Below are positions 1 to 5,972 of a DNA stretch of 10,960 bases, piece by piece. The stretch lies in NCBI GenBank assembly GCA_003223595.1, contig QHVR01000321.1:3110-14069 (forward strand), in the 5' to 3' direction. The translations under genes were made by a program, and so were the position numbers. This stretch comes from Acidobacteriota bacterium (GTDB lineage Bacteria; Acidobacteriota; Terriglobia; Terriglobales; Acidobacteriaceae). Under the pieces are notes generated by a model that did no database searches, was not told the origin of the DNA, and saw only the letters and a list, made by a program, of their open reading frames with translations. The first letter of the stretch is position 1; each line of letters begins with the position of its first letter.

Positions 1-1
1 G

Positions 2-181
2 AGCGATGAGGTCTTCGTTAAGGAACTCATCAGGCAGAAGCACGTCATGGTAGTCCACGGTTCAGGCTTCGGGCAAAAGCCCGGCACGCAACACTTCCGC
101 ATCGTCTTTCTTCCAGATGAGCAGACGTTGACCAGGGCCTACGCGGGAATCGCAGACTTCATTCGCGAGCATTACAGCTGA
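2..181 (+). CDS. Aminotransferase class I/II, C-terminal fragment
   Basis: Only the last 59 codons are inside the window; the frame is open from base 2 and stops with TGA at 179-181. The fragment contains VVHGSGFG, then HFRIVFLP, then a helix ending DFIREHYS. This is the usual C-terminal pattern of PLP-dependent fold-type I aminotransferases of the alanine transaminase (AlaA/AlaT) group, where the Arg in the FRI strand binds the substrate carboxylate. The catalytic lysine lies upstream of the window and cannot be checked. The specific substrate (alanine, aspartate or aromatic amino acids) is therefore an inference from the tail only. It runs in the same direction as the toxin-antitoxin genes, but a strong separate promoter lies about 50 bp downstream, so it is probably not in their operon. 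Confidence 0.8.
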   Translation, partial: SDEVFVKELIRQKHVMVVHGSGFGQKPGTQHFRIVFLPDEQTLTRAYAGIADFIREHYS

Positions 182-230
182 TGTGACTCAGGGAATTGGC
201 GGCAGAATTTCTCGACAGACCGCCGATTCG

Positions 231-259
231 TTGACATGTGCATAACATGAAAGTATGCT
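231..259 (+). promoter_or_regulatory. Sigma70-type promoter of the first TA module, predicted leaderless
   Basis: A perfect -35 box TTGACA (231-236) is followed by exactly 17 bases and a good -10 box TATGCT (254-259). Six bases separate the -10 box from the ATG at 266. With a standard start seven bases after the last -10 base, transcription would begin on the A of that ATG, giving an mRNA without a 5' leader. No Shine-Dalgarno sequence precedes the ATG, which agrees with this. The +1 position is inferred. Confidence 0.7.
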
Positions 260-265
260 TGTAGC

Positions 266-496
266 ATGGCGAAGATGATTCAGCTTCGGAATGTGCCAGA
301 TGCCCTGCACCGCGGCCTGAAGGCTCGCGCTGCGTTGGCAGGCATGTCGCTTTCCGATTATCTGCTGGCCGAGATCAAGGAAATCGCAGAGAGGCCAACC
401 TTGGCGGAATTGCGGGAGCGCTTGCACAAGCGAAAGCCGGTTTCGGCACAGATTGATACCGCTCAGTTGGTTCGAGAAGAGCGCGATGCGCGATGA
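266..496 (+). CDS. FitA/VapB-type ribbon-helix-helix antitoxin
   Basis: This 76-residue protein is the expected size of a type II antitoxin. Residues 4-45 (IQLRNVPDALHRGLKARAA, then GMSLSDYLLAEI) fit the FitA/Arc-type ribbon-helix-helix domain: one DNA-contacting beta strand followed by two helices. The charged C-terminal part (about 46-76, RPTLAELRERL, then DTAQLVREERDAR) would thread into the toxin active site, as in known FitAB and VapBC complexes. Its stop overlaps the toxin start as ATGA (493-496), so the two are translationally coupled. As a dimer it would neutralise the PIN toxin and repress its own promoter at 231-259. The ATG at 266 has no ribosome binding site, but the promoter spacing suggests a leaderless message, which supports this start. 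Confidence 0.88.
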   Translation: MAKMIQLRNVPDALHRGLKARAALAGMSLSDYLLAEIKEIAERPTLAELRERLHKRKPVSAQIDTAQLVREERDAR

Positions 497-885
497 TTGT
501 TCTCGATGCGTCTGCCGCAATTGACTGGTTGCTTCAGACATCTGCCGGACAGCACATCGGCAAGCGTATTTACTCCCACAACGAAAGCCTACACGCGCCT
601 CACCTTCTCGATCTTGAGGTCACGCAAGTATTGCGGCGCCTAGCATCGCAAGGAGTGATCTCTGCACATCGTGCTGACGAGGCGATCCGTGATCTGCTGG
701 ATCTCCGTATTACTCGATATCCTCATCAATTGCTCCTGCCCCGCATCTGGCAACTCCGTCACAATTTTTCCGCCTATGATGCCGCCTACATCGTGCTTGC
801 CGAGCAACTTCGAGCCGCGTTAATTACAAGGGATGCTCGACTCGCTTCGGCTTCGGGCCATGCGGCACCTGTAGAACTCTTTTAA
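493..885 (+). CDS. PIN-domain ribonuclease toxin (FitB/VapC family)
   Basis: This 130-residue protein is a single PIN domain of normal VapC length. The acidic residues that bind Mg2+ or Mn2+ are all present: D5 in IVLDASA, E42 in LDLEVTQVLRR, D96 in SAYDAAYIVLAE and D114 in ITRDARL. Nothing suggests inactivation. VapC-type PIN toxins cut RNA, often initiator tRNA, other tRNAs or the sarcin-ricin loop; the target here cannot be read from sequence. It overlaps the upstream antitoxin by four bases, the standard arrangement for a VapBC/FitAB operon. It was assigned to this family rather than to a housekeeping nuclease because of its size, the coupled antitoxin and the intact acidic residues. Confidence 0.9.
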   Translation: MIVLDASAAIDWLLQTSAGQHIGKRIYSHNESLHAPHLLDLEVTQVLRRLASQGVISAHRADEAIRDLLDLRITRYPHQLLLPRIWQLRHNFSAYDAAYIVLAEQLRAALITRDARLASASGHAAPVELF

Positions 886-928
886 TTTTGCCCCGGCGTT
901 TTTTCATACCTCCCCAAAGTCACAAACG

Positions 929-961
929 TGACCATCTCATGACCATGGTATAATGACCATG
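929..961 (+). promoter_or_regulatory. Promoter and candidate operator of the Phd-PIN module
   Basis: A consensus -10 box TATAAT lies at 949-954, predicting a start near 961 and a leader of about 13 bases before the ATG at 974. No good -35 box is visible at 16-18 bases upstream. Three copies of TGACCAT occur at 929-935, 940-946 and 954-960. In addition, CATGGT (944-949) and ACCATG (956-961) form an inverted repeat whose arms flank and overlap the -10 box. Repeated half-sites over the promoter are what autoregulation by a Phd-type antitoxin would need. The binding itself is inferred. Confidence 0.55.
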
Positions 962-973
962 ATCTAGAGCGTG

Positions 974-1213
974 ATGAAGACAAAAACCATTCCTGCCGGC
1001 ACCTTCAAAGCTCAGTGTCTCGCCATCATGGACGAAGTCCAGGCCAAGCGCCAGTCCGTAGTCATCACCAAGCGCGGCAGACCGGTCGCCAAACTCGTCC
1101 CGGTTGAAGAAAAGAAGGACCAGATTTTCGGTTTCCTGAAAGGTAAGGGCAAAGTGGTGGGAGACGTGGTGTCTCCTGTAATGACCCCTGAAGAATGGGG
1201 CGATCTGTATTGA
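974..1213 (+). CDS. Phd/YefM-family antitoxin
   Basis: This 79-residue protein has the Phd/YefM pattern: an N-terminal region TIPAGTFKAQCLAIMDEV, then the strand-turn VVITKRGRPVAKLVPV, which forms the dimeric DNA-binding platform in this family. The C-terminal part (about 48-79), rich in Gly and Lys and ending TPEEWGDLY, is the segment that would wrap the toxin. The ATG at 974 is preferred over the in-frame GTG at 971 because AGAG at 966-969 sits four bases upstream and family members begin M-x-x-T-I-x-A-G-x-F-K. Its end overlaps the next gene. A repeat-rich promoter lies directly upstream, consistent with autorepression and with conditional cooperativity by toxin. Confidence 0.88.
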   Translation: MKTKTIPAGTFKAQCLAIMDEVQAKRQSVVITKRGRPVAKLVPVEEKKDQIFGFLKGKGKVVGDVVSPVMTPEEWGDLY

Positions 1214-1602
1214 TTCTCCTCGATACGCATGTAGTGGTCTGGCTCGCGTTCGAAGAGACCCGCATATCGAGAAAGGCACAAGTTGTTATTGCGGAAGCGC
1301 GTCATGCGGGACGCGGACTGGCTATCTCTGATTTCACGCTGTATGAGTTGTCCCTGCTGTTCCGGAAGAAACAGTTTTTGCTCGACATCAGCCCCGAGGC
1401 TTTCCTCCATGAAGTTGAGAACCATTTCGTGGTTCTGCCCATTACCGGCCCAATCTGCCTGAAAGCGCTGTCGCTTCCAGTCGGTTATCCGAAGGACCCG
1501 GCCGATCGCATCATAGGTGCTACCGCGATAGTGGAGGGACTCGAGTTGGTCACCGCCGACGCTCAAATTCGCAGTTCGCATGCCGTGCCAACGGTCTGGT
1601 AA
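1210..1602 (+). CDS. PIN-domain toxin (VapC-like) of the Phd-PIN module
   Basis: From TTG at 1210 the protein is 130 residues and begins MILLDTHVVVWL, the usual opening of Phd-associated PIN toxins. The metal-binding acids are in place: D5 (LLDTH), E46 (TLYELSLL), D99 in the DPADRIIGATA motif and D117 (LVTADAQI). The TTG overlaps the antitoxin stop (TTGA, 1210-1213), and GGGG at 1197-1200 can serve as a ribosome binding site nine bases away. An in-frame ATG at 1195 would add five residues (MGRSV) and cannot be excluded. Predicted role: Mg2+-dependent ribonuclease held inactive by the preceding antitoxin. It belongs to a different PIN subgroup from the toxin 320 bp upstream and shows no obvious recent duplication of it. 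Confidence 0.87.
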   Translation: MILLDTHVVVWLAFEETRISRKAQVVIAEARHAGRGLAISDFTLYELSLLFRKKQFLLDISPEAFLHEVENHFVVLPITGPICLKALSLPVGYPKDPADRIIGATAIVEGLELVTADAQIRSSHAVPTVW

Positions 1603-1670
1603 GAGGCAGCAAAAGAGCTCAATCTTTCGCTTTCCCGGCGAATCTGCTTAAATCAATTCCGTGTCTGGTA

Positions 1671-2417
1671 GTGTCTACCTGCGTGATCGACATCCACTCC
1701 CATATCCTTCCCGAAGTTGACGACGGCCCAAAATCGTGGGAGACCTGCGTCGCCATGTGCCGCACCGCTGCGGAAGACGGCATCACGCACATGGTCGCCG
1801 CCCCGCATGCCAACGATCGTTATCATTACGATCGCCCGTATCTCAAAGGACTGGTCGAGCACCTGCAGAAACTCATTGGCGACACTCCGAAGATCAGTCT
1901 GGGCTGCGATTTCCACCTGTCGTACGACAACGTGCAGGACGCGCTCGAAAATCCCAAGCGCTATGTGATCGACGATACCCGCTACCTGCTGGTGGAATTC
2001 AGCAACTACAGCGTTCCGCAGCAGATGACCGAATCCTTCCGCAAGCTGTGGGACAACGGCATGACCGTCATCGTCACCCATCCGGAGCGCAATCCGATTC
2101 TGCGCGAGGACCCGCAACGGATTGCCCAATGGGCGCAGCAAGGATGCGTCATCCAGGTGACGGGCTCCGCCCTGACTGGCTTTTGGGGGGAACGAAGCCG
2201 CCGCGTCGCGGTCTGGCTGCTCGAACATGAAGCCGTCCACGTGCTGGCCACTGACGCGCACGATACCCAGAAACGCGTCCCCATTCTGTCAACCGCGCGC
2301 GATGCCGCCGCCGCGATCTGCGGAGAGCATATCGCTACATCCTTAGTGGAGTCGAACCCCCGGGCTATCCTCAATAACCAACCGCTTCCCTACTTCCCTG
2401 CACCACGAACAAGCTGA
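1671..2417 (+). CDS. PHP-type tyrosine-protein phosphatase, CpsB/YwqE family
   Basis: This 248-residue protein has the length and motif order of the CpsB/CapC/YwqE manganese-dependent phosphotyrosine phosphatases. These dephosphorylate the bacterial tyrosine kinases that control capsule and exopolysaccharide export. Metal-binding motifs are IDIHSHILPEVDDG (H9, H11, D17, D18), AAPH (H46), LLVEF (E109), VTHPERN (H137) and ATDAH (D195, H197). The position often filled by Glu near residue 80 reads Asp (GCDFHL). The start is GTG at 1671; a second in-frame GTG at 1683 would give the typical MIDIHSH opening, and neither has a clear ribosome binding site. No Wzz, Wzc-type kinase or glycosyltransferase gene is visible nearby, so its partner must be elsewhere. 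No signal peptide is seen; it should act in the cytoplasm. Confidence 0.88.
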   Translation: MSTCVIDIHSHILPEVDDGPKSWETCVAMCRTAAEDGITHMVAAPHANDRYHYDRPYLKGLVEHLQKLIGDTPKISLGCDFHLSYDNVQDALENPKRYVIDDTRYLLVEFSNYSVPQQMTESFRKLWDNGMTVIVTHPERNPILREDPQRIAQWAQQGCVIQVTGSALTGFWGERSRRVAVWLLEHEAVHVLATDAHDTQKRVPILSTARDAAAAICGEHIATSLVESNPRAILNNQPLPYFPAPRTS

Positions 2418-2439
2418 ACGCAGAAGAAACGCGTCGCAG

Positions 2440-2458
2440 CGCGCGATCTCATCGCGTG
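2440..2458. terminator. Short hairpin between convergent genes, possible bidirectional terminator
   Basis: CGCGAT (2442-2447) and ATCGCG (2451-2456) form a 6-bp stem with a three-base loop, extended by a G-U and a C-G pair. It sits between the phosphatase stop and the convergent minus-strand gene, whose stop codon falls in the loop region. No T-run follows on either side, so it is a weak candidate. Confidence 0.3.
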
Positions 2459-2925
2459 GTTCGCAACACCATGCCATCCTCGATGGAACGGGCAGGATTG
2501 CTCAACTGCTCCGCGATGTGCTTTTGCACCAGGTCCCACTGCGAGCGCAGAATCATTTCCTTGATTCCGAACTTGCTCTCGCGTTTGGCGTCGTCCACGC
2601 GCACTGCCATTTCCGTATTCTGCAGTCGGAAATCGATCTCATCGGCCAGGGGCACCAACTGATTAGAGGAGCGGCCCACGATTACATACACGACCTTGTC
2701 CGAAAGCAGAGTGTATTCAGGACAATCCTCAGGCGCATTCTGCGGGCCGCCACCGCTCATGGCCATCATGAACGTGTGATGGTCGCCCATACATGGCCCC
2801 ATGCGCATGCGCACCACGGTTCCGTGCTGGTAAACGCCGCCGGCCCACGCCGCGGGAACGAATAACACAGTGAGGACAAACGAGCAGACCAACCCCAGGC
2901 ATTTCGTGTCAGCGAGACTCTTCAT
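2449..2925 (-). CDS. Small secreted protein of unknown function
   Basis: I cannot assign a function. The 158-residue product has a Sec signal peptide: a Lys near the start, a hydrophobic core at 9-25 and probable cleavage after AWA (residue 28). The mature part has two cysteines, C45 and C68, that could pair. Met and His residues cluster at 40-56 (including MGDHHTFMMAM). A beta-rich stretch, YTLLSDKVVYVIVGRSSNQLVPL, follows, and then a charged C-terminal half with DDAKRESKF. Similar short exported proteins with a CPEY...VVYVI motif are, as far as I recall, common in Acidobacteria. The ATG at 2925 has AGAGG eight bases upstream. The start lies 17 bp inside the end of the VWA gene, so the two are probably translationally coupled. 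Confidence 0.75.
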   Translation of the reverse strand: MKSLADTKCLGLVCSFVLTVLFVPAAWAGGVYQHGTVVRMRMGPCMGDHHTFMMAMSGGGPQNAPEDCPEYTLLSDKVVYVIVGRSSNQLVPLADEIDFRLQNTEMAVRVDDAKRESKFGIKEMILRSQWDLVQKHIAEQLSNPARSIEDGMVLRTTR

Positions 2926-3829
2926 AGAAATAACCTCTTCGACAGTGGAATCGCAGGTTCAGGTTGTGTTTCGGGAGAATTTGCAGCGTGTGGAATCCCC
3001 GGTCATGACTGGGCAGCGCGTAGCTAACGACATAGGCAGAACGCAAGTCCGCCAGAATGGCTTGCAGTACGTTGCTGGTGCCGTCATGGGCGGAGAACGA
3101 CCGCCCTCCGGTGGCTTCGGCCATTTGCTGAAGCACAGAAGCGCCCGGCGACTCGCCGTTGGAAGCTCCCAGGTTCACGGTGTAGAGCAGCGCCCCGGTG
3201 CCGGCAACCGCCGCAAACGCTTCGCGGGCCGAGGCGCGGCTGATAGTGTCGTTGCCGTCGGAGAAAAGGATGATGACCTGCCGCGCTCCCGCAGTCCTGT
3301 GTTCAGAGATAAATTGCGCGGTGTAGGTCAGGGCATCGAATAAGGGAGTTGGTCCCTGAGCCTTGGCGGCCTGAATCTTTTGCTCAGCGGAAGCCGAGCC
3401 GCAATCACCGCTGCAGAGAACCGCCGGTTGCAGTCCGGCAAACTGGATTACTGACACGACCCCGCTCGCGCTGCTCGATTCGGCATCGACCAGCTGAACC
3501 ACATGCTGCAGGTTGGCGCGAAAACGAGGCGCGACCGATTCGCTCGTATCCACCAGCGCGACAATATCCAGCGCAGTCTCGCTCGATCGGGCCAGACTGC
3601 GAAAATCGCGGACCACGATCCCGCCATCCACCACCGCAAAATCGTCCTTCGTCACCTTGTCGAGCAGCCGCCCATTCTCATCCGTGGCAAAGAAAGAGAC
3701 ACGCACCTCCGATGTTCCAGTCCGGTACGTGACCTGCGGATCTTCTGCCTTGCAAACTGCGAACAGGAGAAAAGGAAGAATCAGAAGCAGAGGCAATGAC
3801 CAGGTCTGTCGATGAGACAGCGATGCCAT
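2909..3829 (-). CDS. Secreted VWA-domain protein (acidobacterial VWFA-related type)
   Basis: From ATG at 3829 the 306-residue protein starts with a signal peptide (MASLSHRQ, then a Leu-rich core, cleavage near CKA before EDP). A beta region then leads into a von Willebrand A domain. The metal-ion-dependent adhesion site is complete: D94-T-S96-E-S98 in ALVDTSES, T161 in GPTPLFDAL and D191 in LFSDGND. The order (signal, short domain with KDDFAVVDGG, VWA, then YVVSYALP) matches the VWFA-related family abundant in Acidobacteria; ligands are not known. The reading frame stays open upstream to 4060, but that extension has no ribosome binding site and would bury the signal peptide, so ATG 3829 is preferred. 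ATG at 3886 is an alternative. Its 3' end overlaps the small secreted gene by 17 bp. Confidence 0.85.
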   Translation of the reverse strand: MASLSHRQTWSLPLLLILPFLLFAVCKAEDPQVTYRTGTSEVRVSFFATDENGRLLDKVTKDDFAVVDGGIVVRDFRSLARSSETALDIVALVDTSESVAPRFRANLQHVVQLVDAESSSASGVVSVIQFAGLQPAVLCSGDCGSASAEQKIQAAKAQGPTPLFDALTYTAQFISEHRTAGARQVIILFSDGNDTISRASAREAFAAVAGTGALLYTVNLGASNGESPGASVLQQMAEATGGRSFSAHDGTSNVLQAILADLRSAYVVSYALPSHDRGFHTLQILPKHNLNLRFHCRRGYFYEESR

Positions 3830-4350
3830 TGATGGGAACTTCGGCAGTCCCTGCCAGCACTCCAGTGCGCGAAGGTATCTCGCCATTACCCCAGTCATGC
3901 CGACGTTGGTTGCTTTTAATTCAAGTTGCAGTTGGCGTGAAAAGAAATGCGGATCAGCGGGAGTGGCCGGTAGGGCATTGTTACAACCGGGCCATGAATG
4001 ACGAAGGCACTTTCGAAATCCACGATTGACCCTGTGTTTTCCATCACTTGAGAGCGTCAATTAGAGCTGTGAGTGAACGCACTGCGGAGAGCCTGAGCGC
4101 CCGCTAACATCGGGGCTGCCTTCCCCCTTTGCTCCGATTCGCAAGCATTGCGCGACTCCCCGGTCGCGAGAGATAAAGCTTTATGGCGGGCCTCTCGGCA
4201 TGTCGTTCGTATGATCCCGCGGACAAGTGGCGCTGGTCTGTGTTCCCCTGTCGCCCACATCTGCACTGCCGTGGCTTGCACCCCAGGTGGAAGGCTGCGC
4301 CCTCACGCGTCGTCGTGCCTTGAATGTCAACTCGATGTAGGAGGCGAACT
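3830..4350. other. Intergenic region between divergent genes
   Basis: About 520 bp separate the VWA gene and the peptidase-like gene, read in opposite directions. Both promoters should lie here. I see a Shine-Dalgarno TAGGAGG at 4338-4344 for the right-hand gene, and an AT-rich stretch around 3914-3925 that could hold a minus-strand -10 element, but no convincing paired -35/-10 boxes. The short reading frames here lack ribosome binding sites and family resemblance. No RNA gene or repeat was recognised. Confidence 0.5.
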
Positions 4351-5961
4351 ATGCCGCTTCGCCCGGTTCTTGTCGTATTACTAGCGCTGAGTTTCGTCCC
4401 GCTACTCGCCAGCAGCAAGCCGAAATCCCTCCCCAATCAAAGCATCGATCAAATCGTAGCCAATGAGCGGGCGCTGGCGAACACCATCCGCAACTACAGC
4501 CCGATGGTGGAGACCTATCTGCAGCGCATGCAGCCGGATAATGCCCTGGGCTTCATTCCCAGCGAAGATCATTACTTCCTGGGCCGGGTGCAGTTCCAGC
4601 AGAACAAAGAAGAATTCTTCCTCGACAAGCGGCTGGTGGAACGCATGGCGGGCTCGTTCACGAAGTTCTATTCCATGAGTCCGGTGGGATTCGCCAGCAT
4701 GATTTTTGTGGACCGCACCGGTTTCGACCGCAAGAACTACAACCTGCGCTATATGCGAAGCGAGTTCCTGGGCGAGATCCGCTGCCTGTTATTTGAAGTG
4801 AGCCCAAAGAAAGAACGGCCCGACCGCTTTCGCGGCGCCATCTGGGTGGAGGACGAAAGCTACAGCATTGTTCGTTTCAACGGCAGCTATGGCACCTTCC
4901 ATATAGACAGCTGGCGCCTGAACCTGGGGCCAGGCGTGTGGCTACCGTCGGTTGTCTATTCGGAGGAATTCGATTCCACTAAGCCGCAAACCCGGGGACC
5001 ACGCCTGAAAGCCCAGACGCGTTTATGGGGATATAACTACGCCTCCAGCCACAGCTCGGAATTTTCGGAGATCACCGTCGATCCGGACACCGCGAAGGAC
5101 ACGGCGGGGAATCCGGACAAGAGTCCGCTCGATATTCAGCGCTCCTGGCAGCGCCGCGCCGAAGATAACGTCATCATCAAGCTGGAGGAATTGGGGTTGA
5201 TTGCCCCGGAAGGCGAAGTCGATAAAGTCGTGCAGACTGTGGTCACGAACTTGGAGGTGACCAACAAGATTGTTCTCGACCCCGAGGTCCGCTGCCGCAC
5301 CATGCCCACCACTCCCATTGAAGTGGCAACCATCGGGCACACCATTCTGGTCAGCCGCGGGCTGCTGGACGCATTGCCCAACGAGGCAGCGCTGGCTGCT
5401 GTTATGTCCCACGCGCTCGCGCACGCCGCGCTTGGGCACGACCTGGACAGCAGCTTTGCTTTCAACGATCGCCTCGTAGTGCCCAGCCTGAAGCAATTGC
5501 CGCTGTTCGATTTCAAGCACACGCCCGAGCAGGAAGCCGAAGCCGATGCGCTGGGAATGAAAATACTCAGCAACTCTCCTTACAAAGACAATCTGGCGGA
5601 GCCGGGCCTTTTCTTGAAGGCCTTGGTGAAGTTTGCCCACAAAGTTCCCAGCCTGGTGCGAGCAAATCTGGGGGAAAGCCTCGTCAGTGAAAATCATATT
5701 TCCTACATGAGTGCGCTGGCCGAGAGTGCACCTTCCCTGGAACTCGATAATCCAAAGCAGATCGTCGCATTGCCTTTGGGGAGCCGCGTCAAGATCGATC
5801 CCTGGGCCGGAGAACTCAAATTCGTGAAGGCTAGTCCTCCTCACATTTACTCGGCAAAAGACAAACTCGCGCTCGAGGTCACGCCATTTTCTCCGTATCT
5901 GGTTCGGCAGGAGCACGGCAAGATACACGCCCCAACGGCTGATTCTGCTCAGGACCGTTAG
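4351..5961 (+). CDS. Secreted LolA-like / M48 peptidase-like protein with degenerate HExxH
   Basis: The 536-residue protein starts at ATG 4351, six bases after TAGGAGG; an upstream in-frame ATG at 4324 lacks such a site. Residues 1-20 form a signal peptide (MPLRPVLVVLLALSFVPLLA). Residues about 30-250 resemble LolA-like lipoprotein-sorting folds (GEIRCLLFEVSPKK, then FRGAIWVEDESYSIVRFNGS). Residues about 265-430 resemble M48 metallopeptidases: a helix with NVIIKLEELGLI, then TIGHTILVSRGLLDALPNEAALAAVMSHALAHAALGH and EQEAEADALGMKIL. The zinc histidines H354 and H358 and the third ligand E395 are present, but the catalytic glutamate at 355 is alanine (codon GCG at 5413-5415). It may bind zinc without proteolysis, acting as a periplasmic chaperone or scaffold; this is inferred. 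The haptahaem-type cytochrome gene begins 11 bp downstream. Confidence 0.82.
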   Translation: MPLRPVLVVLLALSFVPLLASSKPKSLPNQSIDQIVANERALANTIRNYSPMVETYLQRMQPDNALGFIPSEDHYFLGRVQFQQNKEEFFLDKRLVERMAGSFTKFYSMSPVGFASMIFVDRTGFDRKNYNLRYMRSEFLGEIRCLLFEVSPKKERPDRFRGAIWVEDESYSIVRFNGSYGTFHIDSWRLNLGPGVWLPSVVYSEEFDSTKPQTRGPRLKAQTRLWGYNYASSHSSEFSEITVDPDTAKDTAGNPDKSPLDIQRSWQRRAEDNVIIKLEELGLIAPEGEVDKVVQTVVTNLEVTNKIVLDPEVRCRTMPTTPIEVATIGHTILVSRGLLDALPNEAALAAVMSHALAHAALGHDLDSSFAFNDRLVVPSLKQLPLFDFKHTPEQEAEADALGMKILSNSPYKDNLAEPGLFLKALVKFAHKVPSLVRANLGESLVSENHISYMSALAESAPSLELDNPKQIVALPLGSRVKIDPWAGELKFVKASPPHIYSAKDKLALEVTPFSPYLVRQEHGKIHAPTADSAQDR

Positions 5962-5972
5962 CGGAGAAAGCG

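Noticed and set aside
1012..1581. A 189-residue open frame antisense to the Phd-PIN module
   Set aside because: It is opposite two recognisable TA genes, has low-complexity composition and no recognisable motif.
1653..2261. A 202-residue open frame antisense to the phosphatase gene
   Set aside because: It is the mirror of conserved PHP motifs, and its Val/His/Arg-rich translation has no domain.
2870..3343. A 157-residue open frame opposite the VWA gene
   Set aside because: The VWA gene on the other strand has a complete metal-ion adhesion site; this frame has no ribosome binding site or motif.
3830..4060. N-terminal extension of the VWA protein by 77 residues
   Set aside because: It would place the signal peptide internally and shows no ribosome binding site. 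ATG 3829 gives a standard exported protein.
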